A stretch of 64,000 nt of DNA from Hyphomicrobiales bacterium (GCA_900471515.1 UCFC01000019.1:62001-126000), one strand, 5' to 3'. Positions 24,604 to 33,380 are shown, counted from the stretch's first letter. Notes: generated from the letters alone by a model not told the origin. Translations and numbers: made by a program.

Positions 24604-26016
24604 GTGGCGAGATCGAACCTATCCGAAGTTTTGAAGTCGGCCGGCAATACGGTGGAACTGCTGCGCAATTCCAAGGTCGGCATGTATGTATACCCGGTCG
24701 TGGCGGCCGAGTTTTCCAACTGGCGCTCGGAGCAGGCGGCATGGCGCAACTCCGCCGTTCTCTTCGACCAGTCGCATCACATGGACGAGCTGACCGTCGA
24801 AGGCCCCGACGCGGAGAAGTTCCTTGCCTATCACGGCATCAACTCCTTCTCGAATTTCGATACGAACCGCGCCAAGCATTTCGTGCCGGTCACGCCGGCC
24901 GGTCACGTGATCGGCGACCAGATCATCTTCCGCGAGCGCGAGGACAAGTTCATCCTCGTCGGCCGTTCGCCGACATCCAACTGGCTGATGTTCTGCGCCG
25001 CCTACGGCAAGTGGAACGTGCGGCTGAAATATGATCCGCGTTCGCCCTCGCGGCCGGAAGGCGAACGTGTGCTGCGCACCCACTACCGCTACCAGATACA
25101 GGGACCGGACGCCCCGAAGATCTTCGAGAAGATGAACGGCGGGCCGATCCCCGACATCAAGTTCTTCCATGTCGACAGGATCAAGGTCGGCTCGAAGACG
25201 GTGAACGCGCTGCGCCACGGCATGTCCGGCGCGCCGGGTCTGGAGATCTGGGGTCCCTACGAGGACAAGGCCTATATTCTCTCGGTCATCCTGGAATCGG
25301 CAAAGGCGGCGGGTGTCGATCTCGTGCGCTGCGGCAGCCGCGCCTATTCGACCAACACGCTGGAATCCGGCTGGATCCCGTCGCCGCTGCCCGGCATCTA
25401 TACCGGCGACGGCATGCTGGCCGCCTATCGCGACTGGCTGGGCGCAGACAGTTACGAGGCGACGGGCGCGATCGGCGGCAGCTTCGTCTCGAGCAATATC
25501 GAGGACTATTACGTCAATCCGTTCGAGCTCGGCTACGACTTCTATATCGGCTGGAAGAAGGACGACTTCATCGGCAAGTCGGCGCTCGAAAAGTTGAAAG
25601 GCAGGACGAACCGCAAGAAAGTGACCTTCGAGTGGAATGCCGAAGATGTCGTCAATGTCATCGCCTCGGCCTTCCGTCCGGGCGAGGATCATTTCAAGTG
25701 GATCGACTTCCCGCAGCCGAACTATGCCTCGACCAGCGCCGACAAGATCATGCGCGACGGCAAGATGGTCGGCATGTCGATGTTCAACGGCTACAGCTAT
25801 AATGAGCGCTGCATGCTTTCGCTCGGCATCGTCGATGCCGACGTGCAGGTGGGTGACGTTCTGACCCTCGTCTGGGGCGAACCCGATGGCGGTTCCGGCA
25901 AGACCTCGGTCGAGCGGCACAAGCAGGCGGAAATCCGCGTGCGCGTTTCGCCCACGCCCTATTCCCGTGAAGCCCGCGAGAATTACGCCGACAGCTGGCG
26001 CAGCAAGAAGGGCTGA
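24604..26016 (+). CDS. ligM: Tetrahydrofolate-dependent aromatic O-demethylase, LigM/DesA-like (GcvT fold)
   Basis: GcvT-fold methyltransferase of 470 residues, the length of LigM. It should move the O-methyl group of vanillate, 3-O-methylgallate or syringate to tetrahydrofolate, giving a catechol and 5-methyl-THF. Family-like stretches include EFSNWRSEQAAWRNSAVLFDQSHHMDELTVEGPDA, YQIQGPDAPKIFEKMNGGP, and GMSGAPGLEIWGPYE. A GTG start at 24604 is chosen because GGAGG at 24592-24596 lies seven bases upstream; two earlier in-frame ATGs have no such site. Neighbouring ligAB and the co-regulated metF give direct pathway support. Glycine-cleavage T protein and dimethylglycine dehydrogenase domains share the fold but fit the context less well. 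Confidence 0.88.
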   Translation: MARSNLSEVLKSAGNTVELLRNSKVGMYVYPVVAAEFSNWRSEQAAWRNSAVLFDQSHHMDELTVEGPDAEKFLAYHGINSFSNFDTNRAKHFVPVTPAGHVIGDQIIFREREDKFILVGRSPTSNWLMFCAAYGKWNVRLKYDPRSPSRPEGERVLRTHYRYQIQGPDAPKIFEKMNGGPIPDIKFFHVDRIKVGSKTVNALRHGMSGAPGLEIWGPYEDKAYILSVILESAKAAGVDLVRCGSRAYSTNTLESGWIPSPLPGIYTGDGMLAAYRDWLGADSYEATGAIGGSFVSSNIEDYYVNPFELGYDFYIGWKKDDFIGKSALEKLKGRTNRKKVTFEWNAEDVVNVIASAFRPGEDHFKWIDFPQPNYASTSADKIMRDGKMVGMSMFNGYSYNERCMLSLGIVDADVQVGDVLTLVWGEPDGGSGKTSVERHKQAEIRVRVSPTPYSREARENYADSWRSKKG

Positions 26017-26047
26017 GTTCCGACACCACCATCCACGGTGTTACCGA

Positions 26048-26073
26048 CGGCGCCCGGGAGGGCGCCGCTTTTT
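26048..26073 (+). terminator. Rho-independent terminator after ligM-like gene
   Basis: CGGCGCCC (26048-26055) pairs with GGGCGCCG (26060-26067) around a four-base loop and is followed by CTTTTT. Confidence 0.88.
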
Positions 26074-26212
26074 ATGGATTCGTCCCGCCGTCTTGGCTCT
26101 AGCCGTCCGCGCGCGGCGGCGCTAAAAAACAGCCGCACTTCCCGATCGGCGATCAATCCGATGTCGCAATGACAACGCAGATATGCCCCCTGAAAAATCG
26201 ATTCGAACAAGG

Positions 26213-27535
26213 ATGACAGCAGTGGCACAGGCCCAGCCGCATGAGCGAATTCAATATATCGTCGAGGGCGGCCACCGCCTTGCCGGCGAAATCCATCCAA
26301 GCGGCAACAAGAATGCCGCCCTGCCGATCATTGCCGCGTCGCTTTTGACCGACAAGCGGGTGCATCTGACCAATGTGCCGCGTATCCGCGATGTCGAAGC
26401 GCTGGTCGAGTTGATCCAGTCCGTCGGTGCCAGGGCACGCTGGCTCGGCCGCAACGAACTCGAAATCGAAGCAAGCGACCTGAAGCCGGCCGATCTGGAC
26501 CCTGCCCTCTGCGCCCGGATCCGCGCGTCCATCCTGCTTGCCGGTCCGATGCTGGCGCGGTGCGGCGAGATCACGCTGCCGCCGCCGGGCGGCGATGTCA
26601 TCGGGCGGCGCCGCGTCGATACGCATTTCCTGGCCCTCGAGCAGCTGGGCGCCGAAATCAGCGTCAACGGTTCCTACAGTTTCCGCGCCGCACAGCTGCG
26701 CGGCGCTGATGTCTTCCTCGACGAACCCTCCGTCACGGCGACGGAAAACGCGCTCTGCGCGGCCGTTGCCGCCGAAGGCAAGACGATCCTGCGCAACTGC
26801 GCGTCCGAGCCGCATGTCCAGGATCTCGCGCATTTCCTCATCGCCATGGGCGCGAGGATCGAAGGCATCGGCACCAACACCATGACCATCCACGGCGGCC
26901 AGCCGCTTGGCGGCGCGTCGCATCGCATCGGCCCGGACCATAACGAGGTCGGCTCGCTGATCGGCCTTGCCGCCGTGACCGGTTCCGAGATCGTCATCCG
27001 GCGGGCGGGTGTAGAACATCTGCGCTCGACGCTGATGACCTTCGAGCGTCTCGGCATCCGCTGCCGTATCGAGGGCGACGATCTCGTGGTGCCGGCAGGC
27101 CAGGAGATGAAGATCCAGCCGGATTTCGGCGGGCATATCCCGAAGATCGAGGACCAGCCCTGGCCGGCCTTCCCGGCCGACACCATGTCGATTGCCATCG
27201 TGACTGCCTCGCAATGTGACGGCGTGGTGCTGATGTTCGAGAAGATGTTCGAAAGCCGGATGTTCTTCGTCGACAAGCTGATCGCCATGGGCGCGCGCAT
27301 CGTGCTTTGCGATCCACACCGCGCGATCGTCGCCGGTCCGTCGAAGCTGCGCGCCGCGCAGGTGGAAAGCCCCGACATCCGCGCCGGCATGGCGATGCTG
27401 ATTGCCGCCATGTGCGCCGAGGGTACGAGCGTCATCAACAATGCCCAGCAGATCGAACGCGGCTATGAGCGGATCGAGGAGCGGTTGAACGCGCTTGGCG
27501 CGCGCATCACCCGCGTTCCGCCGCGCGAGGCTTGA
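26213..27535 (+). CDS. MurA paralogue (enolpyruvyl transferase family) with Asp in place of catalytic-loop Cys
   Basis: EPT-family protein of about 440 residues, like UDP-GlcNAc 1-carboxyvinyltransferase. K33-N34 in SGNKNAAL and D323 in FPADTMS match the MurA active site. The mobile loop reads [11 protein letters not shown], so D128 occupies the position of the usual Cys (C115 in E. coli). Cys-to-Asp MurA enzymes are known, are active and resist fosfomycin. The start is uncertain: ATG 26213 or GTG 26222, the latter eight bases after AAGGA. It sits between the ligM-like gene and a Liv-type transporter, not in a cell-wall cluster, so it is probably a second copy. It could serve cell-wall synthesis or another enolpyruvyl transfer. 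Confidence 0.85.
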   Translation: MTAVAQAQPHERIQYIVEGGHRLAGEIHPSGNKNAALPIIAASLLTDKRVHLTNVPRIRDVEALVELIQSVGARARWLGRNELEIEASDLKPADLDPALCARIRASILLAGPMLARCGEITLPPPGGDVIGRRRVDTHFLALEQLGAEISVNGSYSFRAAQLRGADVFLDEPSVTATENALCAAVAAEGKTILRNCASEPHVQDLAHFLIAMGARIEGIGTNTMTIHGGQPLGGASHRIGPDHNEVGSLIGLAAVTGSEIVIRRAGVEHLRSTLMTFERLGIRCRIEGDDLVVPAGQEMKIQPDFGGHIPKIEDQPWPAFPADTMSIAIVTASQCDGVVLMFEKMFESRMFFVDKLIAMGARIVLCDPHRAIVAGPSKLRAAQVESPDIRAGMAMLIAAMCAEGTSVINNAQQIERGYERIEERLNALGARITRVPPREA

Positions 27536-27538
27536 GCC

Positions 27539-28237
27539 TCAAACGCTGAGATGGGCGTCGAGCGTCTCCGGAGAGGCGAGCAGTGCTTGTGATGTGTCGC
27601 GATAGGTCACCGCGCCGCGTTCGAGCACGATGACCTCATCCGTCAGCGGCAGCACCTTGCGGGCCTTCTGCTCGACGATGATCGCCGACATGCCTTCGCC
27701 GGTGACGATGCGGCGAAGTGCGGCCAGAAGTTCGTCGACGATGATCGGGGCGAGACCTTCCAGCGGCTCGTCGAGCAGCAGGATTTTCGGGTTGAGCATC
27801 AGGGCACGGGCGATGGCGAGCATCTGCTGTTCGCCGCCGGAGAGCTGGTTGCCAAGGTTGCGGCGGCGTTCCTGCAGGCGTGGGAACATCTGGTAGACGC
27901 GGCTGACATTCCATGCGCCGGGGCGGGCGCTCGCCGTGAGGTTTTCTTCCACCGTCAGCGAGCGGAAGATATTGCGCTCCTGCGGCACCCAGCCGATGCC
28001 AAGCGGCGCGCGCTTTTCCGCCCCGAGCCGGGTGATGTCGCGCTGCTGCAGGTGGATGGAGCCTGCATGGTGGGTGGTTACACCGATGATGGTGTTCAGA
28101 AGGGTCGTCTTGCCGGCGCCGTTGCGGCCGAGCAGGGCGAGCGAACGGCCTTCCTCCAGCGTGAAATCGACCTTGGCAAGAACATGGGCTTCGCCATATC
28201 CGGCGACGAGGCGTTCGATCCGAAGCAGTTCGGCCAT
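27539..28237 (-). CDS. ABC transporter ATP-binding protein, LivF-like
   Basis: ATPase of 232 residues of the branched-chain amino-acid (HAAT) importer family. Walker A is GRNGAGKT, the signature is LSGGEQQMLAIAR, and Walker B is ILLLDEPLEGLAP, the last typical of LivF. It overlaps the LivG-like gene and ends the five-gene operon that starts with the binding protein at 32101. HAAT transporters also carry aromatic acids, and the operon has the ATGTATACAT site, so uptake of the pathway substrate is likely (inference). Confidence 0.92.
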   Translation of the reverse strand: MAELLRIERLVAGYGEAHVLAKVDFTLEEGRSLALLGRNGAGKTTLLNTIIGVTTHHAGSIHLQQRDITRLGAEKRAPLGIGWVPQERNIFRSLTVEENLTASARPGAWNVSRVYQMFPRLQERRRNLGNQLSGGEQQMLAIARALMLNPKILLLDEPLEGLAPIIVDELLAALRRIVTGEGMSAIIVEQKARKVLPLTDEVIVLERGAVTYRDTSQALLASPETLDAHLSV

Positions 28238-28983
28238 TACGCATCCTCCCCGAGATAGATGGCCTTCACCTGCGGATCCCTGGAGATCTCGGCCACAGTC
28301 CCCTCGGCAAAGAGTGCCCCGGCGGCAAGCACCGAAATACGGTCCGCGAAGGAGAAGACGAGATCCATGTCGTGTTCAATCAGCACCACCGTCACGTTGG
28401 CCGGCAGTTCGCGGACGATGCCGAGAACCTCGTGCCGCTCCTCTTCGGGAACGCCGGCGGCAGGTTCGTCAAGCAGCAGCACTTTCGGCTGCATGGCGAT
28501 CGCAAGGGCGATTTCGAGCAGACGTTGCTTGCCGTAGGGCAGGAGCGTTGTCGGCACGCCCATGACATCGGCGAGGCGGAAGCGTTCCAGCAGGCTGGCG
28601 GCTTCATCGGCGACTTCGCGGTCCGCAGAGAGCGGCCGCCAGGCGAAACGGCCATGCCCCCGCCGTTCGCTGATTGCCAGCATGACGGAATCTAGCGGCG
28701 AGAAATCGCCGAAGAGCTGGTTGATCTGGAAGGTGCGCGACAGGCCCTTGCCGACCCGGCGGTAGGAAGAGACGCCGGTGATGTCTTCCCCGGCGAGCAG
28801 GATCTCGCCGCTGTTCGGCGTCAGAACACCGGTCAGCAGGTTGATGATGGTGGTCTTGCCGGCGCCGTTCGGGCCGATCAGGGCATGACGGGCGCCCTGG
28901 CGGATCTGCAGAGAGACGTCGTTGGTGGCGACGAAACCGCCGAAGCGTTTGACGAGGTGGCGGGTTTCCAGCGCGAGCGTCAT
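28237..28983 (-). CDS. ABC transporter ATP-binding protein, LivG-like
   Basis: ATPase of 248 residues; Walker A GPNGAGKTT, LivG-type insert with LSRTFQINQLFGDFSPLDSVM, Walker B VLLLDEPAAGVPEEE and the downstream His in LIEHDMDLVFSFADRI. The canonical LSGG signature is diverged here: the corresponding stretch reads LLPYGKQRLLEIALAIA, as is common in LivG proteins. It overlaps the LivM gene by four bases. It would pair with the LivF-like subunit. Confidence 0.92.
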   Translation of the reverse strand: MTLALETRHLVKRFGGFVATNDVSLQIRQGARHALIGPNGAGKTTIINLLTGVLTPNSGEILLAGEDITGVSSYRRVGKGLSRTFQINQLFGDFSPLDSVMLAISERRGHGRFAWRPLSADREVADEAASLLERFRLADVMGVPTTLLPYGKQRLLEIALAIAMQPKVLLLDEPAAGVPEEERHEVLGIVRELPANVTVVLIEHDMDLVFSFADRISVLAAGALFAEGTVAEISRDPQVKAIYLGEDA

Positions 28984-30014
28984 TTGCTTTCCTCCGCCAC
29001 GGCTTGCTGCATGCAGGCCTCACGCTTGCGCGCCGAACCCGGCAACAGCTTCCGCCAGCTTGGCAGGCGTTCGCGGCCGACCAGAACGATGATGATGAGC
29101 ACGAGGCCGATCCAGAACATCCAGTATTGCGGCGTGATGACCGAAAGCCAGTTGCGCAGGATGGAGAAGACGACCGCGCCGAAGACGCCGCCATAGAGAT
29201 AGCCGACACCGCCGATGACCAGCACCAGCAGCACCTCCGCCGAACGGTGGAAGGCAAGCACATCGGGCGAGACGAAGCTCGTCGTCTGCGTCAGAAGCGC
29301 GCCCGCAATACCGGCATAGGCGGCGGAGATCGTGTAGATCGCGACGATGCGGCGTGTGGGCGAGATGCCGAGCATGGAGGCGCGGCGCTGATTGCGCTTG
29401 ATCGCCTTCAGCGACAGGCCGAAGGGAGAATGGACGATGCGTCGGGCGATGTAGGTGAGAGCGATCAGCACGATCAGGCAATAGACGTAGCCGGTGCGGC
29501 CCCAGAGATCGAATTCGAAATAACCGAGGATCGGGTTCAGCATCACGCCGCTCAGCCCGTCGGCGCCGCCCGTCAGCCAGGCTGCCTGATTGACGAGTTC
29601 GGCAAGCAGCATGGCGACGCCGAAGGTGGTCATCAGGCGCGTGAGATCGGAGCCGCGCAAGACGAGGAAACTCGTCAGGAAGCCGAAGAGGCCGCTGACG
29701 AGAGCGGCCGCCAGCAGGCCGATGACCGGCTCGCCCGAGACATGGACCGCAAAAAGGCCCGCCGCATAGGCTCCAAGGCCGAAGAAGGCGGTGTGGCCGA
29801 GCGAGACGATGCCGGCATAACCGAGGATGAGATCGAGCGAGACGGCAAAGAGCGCCAGGATGGCGATCTCCGTCAGGATCAGCATCTGCGACGGCAGGAC
29901 AAAGATCGCGGCGATGGCGACCAGCCAGAGCAGAAATTCCCAGATATGCCACCGGCCGGCACGCTTCAGGAGCCCCACGGCCTCGTCGGAGGCATTGTTG
30001 CGTTCGCCGTTCAT
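28980..30014 (-). CDS. ABC transporter permease, LivM-like
   Basis: Inner-membrane permease of 344 residues with about ten hydrophobic segments. GYAGIVSLGHTAFFGLGAYAAG is the diagnostic LivM/LivH motif, and SPFGLSLKAIKRNQRRASMLGI contains the cytoplasmic coupling loop. It overlaps the LivH-like gene upstream and LivG downstream by four bases each (ATGA), typical of HAAT operons. Confidence 0.92.
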   Translation of the reverse strand: MNGERNNASDEAVGLLKRAGRWHIWEFLLWLVAIAAIFVLPSQMLILTEIAILALFAVSLDLILGYAGIVSLGHTAFFGLGAYAAGLFAVHVSGEPVIGLLAAALVSGLFGFLTSFLVLRGSDLTRLMTTFGVAMLLAELVNQAAWLTGGADGLSGVMLNPILGYFEFDLWGRTGYVYCLIVLIALTYIARRIVHSPFGLSLKAIKRNQRRASMLGISPTRRIVAIYTISAAYAGIAGALLTQTTSFVSPDVLAFHRSAEVLLVLVIGGVGYLYGGVFGAVVFSILRNWLSVITPQYWMFWIGLVLIIIVLVGRERLPSWRKLLPGSARKREACMQQAVAEESK

Positions 30015-30871
30015 CGGCTGCCCTCCCGGGAGAAGAGGCCATGGGGCCGCAGGATCAGTACGAGGATCATGACGGCATAGATGATGAAGGCGCCAAGCTG
30101 CGGCACGTAATATTTGCCGGCGACATCGGCGATCCCAAGCAGCAGTGCGGCAATGAAGGGACCCGTTATCGACGAGGTGCCGCCGACGGTGACGACGATC
30201 ATGAAATAGATCAGGTATTTCAGCGGAAAGTTCGGGTCGAGGCCGAGCAGTTCGGTGCCGAGCGCGCCGCCAAGGCCGGCGAGGCCCGAACCGAGCGCGA
30301 AGGTCAGCGCGAAAATGACGGAGACGTTGATGCCCATGCCGCGGGCGACGCGGCCGTCGTCGACGGCGGCGCGCAACTGGCTGCCGAAGCGGGTACGGGT
30401 GAGTGCCAGCTGCAGCGCGACCGTCAGCACGGCGCAGATAACGATGATGAAGAGGCGGTAGCGGCCGATATCGATGCCCAGAAAGCCGAAGCGGCCGCTG
30501 AGCTCGGGCGGCAGGTTAATGAGCTGCTGCTGGCCGCCCATGAAATAATCGATTGCCGAAATCGACATGAAGACGAGGCCGATCGAAAACAGCACCTGGT
30601 CGAGATGCGAGGCCGAATAGAGGCGGCGATAGAGCAGCCGTTCCAGCAGGGCGCCGACGAGGGCGGTGACGACGAAGGCGGCCGGCAGGCACCAGTAGAA
30701 GGACATGCCGTAGCGGTTCATCATGATGACGGTGATGTAGCCGCCGGCCATGGCGAAGGCGCCGTGCGCCAGATTGACGAAATTCATCAGGCCCAGCGTG
30801 ACAGACAATCCGCAGGCGAGAACAAAGAGAAGCATGCCATAGGCGATGCCGTCGAACAGGATTGTCAGCAT
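30011..30871 (-). CDS. ABC transporter permease, LivH-like
   Basis: Inner-membrane permease of 286 residues with about eight hydrophobic segments. Diagnostic motifs are GLMNFVNLAHGAFAMAGGYI near the N-terminus and RTRFGSQLRAAVDDGRVARGMGI as the coupling loop. It is separated from the binding-protein gene by 54 bases that contain a hairpin. Confidence 0.92.
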   Translation of the reverse strand: MLTILFDGIAYGMLLFVLACGLSVTLGLMNFVNLAHGAFAMAGGYITVIMMNRYGMSFYWCLPAAFVVTALVGALLERLLYRRLYSASHLDQVLFSIGLVFMSISAIDYFMGGQQQLINLPPELSGRFGFLGIDIGRYRLFIIVICAVLTVALQLALTRTRFGSQLRAAVDDGRVARGMGINVSVIFALTFALGSGLAGLGGALGTELLGLDPNFPLKYLIYFMIVVTVGGTSSITGPFIAALLLGIADVAGKYYVPQLGAFIIYAVMILVLILRPHGLFSREGSR

Positions 30872-30887
30872 GAGACCTCACTGCGCC

Positions 30888-30915
30888 CAGACGGCGGAAT
30901 TGCTTCCGCCGCCTG
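30888..30915 (-). terminator. Hairpin between binding-protein and LivH-like genes
   Basis: CGGCGGAA (30892-30899) pairs with TTCCGCCG (30904-30911) across TTGC, and CAG/CTG extend the stem past one mismatch. There is no T-run. Such intercistronic stems commonly protect or partly terminate the binding-protein message so that it is made in excess. Confidence 0.6.
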
Positions 30916-30925
30916 TTCCAAAGGC

Positions 30926-32101
30926 TTACTTGGCAGCCGTATTCGGATCGTGGATCTTCGGGTACGTGGCGAACTCGACATTGTAGAGCTCGCCGTTCTT
31001 CTCCTTGACCTCGCGCATGTAGATATCCTGCACGATGTCGCGGGTTTCGGGATCGATGGTGATCGGGCCGCGCGGGCTGACAAACTCCATGCCCTTCATG
31101 GCGTCGACGAGCTTGGTGCCGTCCGTATCGCCACCGGTCTTTTCGAGGGCGGCATAGGCGACATGCATGGCGTCATAACCGCCGACCGACATGAAGTTCG
31201 GTCGCATGTTGTTGTTGGCCTTGCGGACTTCGGCGACGAAAGCCTTGTTTTCCGGGCTGTCGTGGTCGCTCGAATAGAAGTGGCCGGTAATGACGCCCTT
31301 GGCGGCCGGTCCCATGCCGTTCAGCAGATCGTCATCGGTCACGTCGCCGGTGGCGATCAGCTTGATGCCGGCATCCGCCAGGCCCCGGTCGACGAACTGT
31401 TTCATGAAGATGGCGCCGACACCCGAGGGCACGAAAACGAAGAGGGCGTCGGGCTTGGCGTCACGCACACGCTGCAGGAAGGGTGCGAAATCCGGGTTCT
31501 GCAGGGGAACGCGCAGCGCCTCGACAACCGTGCCGCCTTCCTTCTTGAACTGGTCGGTGAAGCCCTTCTCGATGTCGATGCCGGGACCGTAATCGGTCAC
31601 CAGCGTGACGACACGCTTCAGGTTGTTCTGGACGGCCCAGGTGGCGACCGGAACGGCAGACTGCGGGCCTGCCATCGAGGTACGCACGAAATAGGGCGAC
31701 TGCTTCATGATGGCGGACGTGGTGGCCGAGGTGATGATCGCCGGGACCTTTGCCTGGTTGAGAACCGGCGCGACACCCATGGCAAGCGGCGTCAGGCCGA
31801 AGCCGACGAGCATCTTGACGCCGTCATTGACCACGAGTTCCTGGGCGATGCGGCGGGTCTGGTCGGCGGTCCCGGCATCGTCACGCAGGACGAGTTCGAT
31901 CTTCTTGCCCGCAACCGTGTCTCCGTTGATTGCCATGTATGCGCGAGCGCCGGCCTCGACCTGGCGCCCGGTCGAGGCAAAAGGACCCGTCATCGGCAGG
32001 ATCACGCCGATCTTGACCGTTTCCTGTGCAAATGCAGGCGTGCCGGCAAGCGTGGCAAGTGCCGCGCCGGCTATGAATAGTCTTCTTGAAAACGAAACCA
32101 T
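30926..32101 (-). CDS. ABC transporter substrate-binding protein, Liv/HAAT family
   Basis: Periplasmic type I binding protein of 391 residues. A signal peptide (about 1-25, ending near PAFAQE) precedes VKIGVILPMTGPFASTGRQVEAGARAYM, the usual start of the Leu/Ile/Val-binding-like fold. GGGAGGAG lies five bases before the ATG, and those five bases (TATAC) form part of a near-copy of the operator. The ligand is not predictable, but Peripla_BP_6 members also bind aromatic acids, and shared regulation with ligAB, ligM and metF suggests a lignin-derived aromatic acid (inference). Confidence 0.9.
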   Translation of the reverse strand: MVSFSRRLFIAGAALATLAGTPAFAQETVKIGVILPMTGPFASTGRQVEAGARAYMAINGDTVAGKKIELVLRDDAGTADQTRRIAQELVVNDGVKMLVGFGLTPLAMGVAPVLNQAKVPAIITSATTSAIMKQSPYFVRTSMAGPQSAVPVATWAVQNNLKRVVTLVTDYGPGIDIEKGFTDQFKKEGGTVVEALRVPLQNPDFAPFLQRVRDAKPDALFVFVPSGVGAIFMKQFVDRGLADAGIKLIATGDVTDDDLLNGMGPAAKGVITGHFYSSDHDSPENKAFVAEVRKANNNMRPNFMSVGGYDAMHVAYAALEKTGGDTDGTKLVDAMKGMEFVSPRGPITIDPETRDIVQDIYMREVKEKNGELYNVEFATYPKIHDPNTAAK

Positions 32102-32436
32102 GTATACTCCTCCCTTTGTTGCGCATCATATCTCTCTCCCAGAGATACGCCCGCGACCTGGGCATTTTCCCTCTCTCCTCCAGAGGAAAAAGCTGATGCC
32201 GCGGAAATTGCTCAGCAACATCAATGTATACATAAAACTTGACATGGCACAAGCTGCGACGCCGGTCGGTCCTGCCAACAGGGCTTGGCGCAAGCACGGT
32301 TGGACGCTCCGGCCGAACGGTATCTTGCGCCTGCGGTCCTTGCGTTTTGCCAAGGCAAATCTTCCGTCGTCGCAACTCTGTCATATAGCTATGGCGAGAA
32401 CGTGCTTTATCGAGTGAATAGAACAGGGAGCGTGCC
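32102..32436. promoter_or_regulatory. Divergent promoter region Liv-type operon / ppk2
   Basis: This 335-base region shows no gene. It contains the ATGTATACAT operator (32224-32233), a near copy ATGTATACTC at 32100-32109 that overlaps the ribosome-binding region of the binding-protein gene, an inverted repeat TATCTCT-N5-AGAGATA at 32129-32147 in the expected 5' leader, and TTGCTCAGCAA at 32208-32218. The right part, toward ppk2, shows only its AGGGAG ribosome site near 32425. Confidence 0.55.
32224..32233. promoter_or_regulatory. ATGTATACAT operator upstream of Liv-type transporter operon
   Basis: Perfect palindrome, identical to the sites before metF, ligAB and the ligM-like gene. It lies about 123 bases upstream of the binding-protein start, so the leader would be long. 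On the minus strand TTGTGC sits 16 bases before TATACA of the site and could form the promoter. Confidence 0.65.
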
Positions 32437-33345
32437 ATGATCGAAAACACTCAGCTCGACCGCATCAAGAATGAAATCGCCGATAGCTTCGACGAGGAGC
32501 TGGAAATGCAGATGGAGGAGGACCGGCTCGACGAACTGGTTGCCGAGGGCATGTCCGGCGAGGCGGAGCAGACACTCGACCGCAAGCTCTATTTCCGTGA
32601 ACTTTTCCGCCTGCAGCACGAATTGGTCCGTCTTCAGGACTGGGTCCAGTACAAGAAGCTCAAGGTCGTCGTGCTTTTCGAAGGCCGCGATTCCGCCGGC
32701 AAGGGCGGCGCGATCAAGCGCGTGACGCAGCGCCTCAATCCGCGCGTCTGCCGCGTCGTGGCCCTTCCGGCGCCGACCGAGCGCGAGCGGAACCAGTGGT
32801 ATTTCCAGCGCTATACGCCGCATCTGCCGACAGCCGGCGAAATGGTGCTCTTCGACCGCAGCTGGTATAACCGCGCCGGCGTCGAGCGCGTCATGGGCTT
32901 CTGCACGAAGGATGAACTGGAAGAATTCTTCCGTTCCGTGCCGGAATTCGAGCGCATGCTGGTTCGTTCCGGCATCATTCTCATCAAGTACTGGTTCTCG
33001 ATCACGGACGAGGAACAGGAATTCCGCTTCAACATGCGTATTCACGATCCGCTGAAGCAGTGGAAGCTTTCACCGATGGACCTGCAGAGCCGCGTCCATT
33101 GGGAGGAATATACCAAGGCCAAGGAAGAGATGCTCGACCGCACGCATATTCCGGAAGCCCCGTGGTGGGTCGTCCAGGCCGTGGACAAGAAGCGGGCGCG
33201 CCTCAACTGCATCGCCCATCTCTTGGCGCAGATCCCCTATGAGGATGTGCCGAAGGAGGCAATCGTGTTGCCGGAGCGCGTGCGCCACGATGATTATCAT
33301 CGCGCCCCGGTTCCGCCGGAAATGTACGTTCCCGAAGTCTACTGA
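32437..33345 (+). CDS. ppk2: Polyphosphate kinase 2 (PPK2)
   Basis: Cytoplasmic polyphosphate:nucleotide phosphotransferase of 302 residues. Walker A is FEGRDSAGKGG (81-91), Walker B is VLFDRSWYNRAGVE (137-150), and the lid carries PAPTERERNQWYFQRY. It should use polyphosphate to phosphorylate NDP (class I PPK2) or run in reverse. A single kinase domain and this length fit class I. AGGGAG lies upstream of the ATG. It is a stand-alone gene between two transporter operons, followed by a strong hairpin, and has no evident link to the catabolic genes. Confidence 0.93.
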   Translation: MIENTQLDRIKNEIADSFDEELEMQMEEDRLDELVAEGMSGEAEQTLDRKLYFRELFRLQHELVRLQDWVQYKKLKVVVLFEGRDSAGKGGAIKRVTQRLNPRVCRVVALPAPTERERNQWYFQRYTPHLPTAGEMVLFDRSWYNRAGVERVMGFCTKDELEEFFRSVPEFERMLVRSGIILIKYWFSITDEEQEFRFNMRIHDPLKQWKLSPMDLQSRVHWEEYTKAKEEMLDRTHIPEAPWWVVQAVDKKRARLNCIAHLLAQIPYEDVPKEAIVLPERVRHDDYHRAPVPPEMYVPEVY

Positions 33346-33351
33346 TCGAAA

Positions 33352-33380
33352 AGGCTGCTGCCGGAAGCCGGCAGCAGCCT
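33352..33380. terminator. Perfect 13-base stem hairpin after ppk2
   Basis: AGGCTGCTGCCGG (33352-33364) and CCGGCAGCAGCCT (33368-33380) form an uninterrupted stem in the gap between the convergent ppk2 and permease genes. No T-run follows on the plus strand. It can act in both directions. Confidence 0.75.

Noticed and set aside
24681..24692. ATGTATACC, a further partial copy of the operator motif.
   Set aside because: It lies inside the ligM-like coding sequence, encodes conserved residues and lacks the second half-site, so it is most simply coincidental.
30041..32080. A 679-codon plus-strand open frame opposite the LivH-like and binding-protein genes.
   Set aside because: It spans two real genes and their gap, and its Glu/Gly/Asp-rich product is the expected antisense of a permease and binding protein.
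23546..32233. The repeated ATGTATACAT sites as ends of a mobile element.
   Set aside because: No transposase, no target duplication and the copies sit only in promoter regions, so regulatory sites fit better.
32239..32244. TTGACA on the plus strand as a -35 for ppk2.
   Set aside because: No acceptable -10 follows at 16-18 bases, so no promoter was called.
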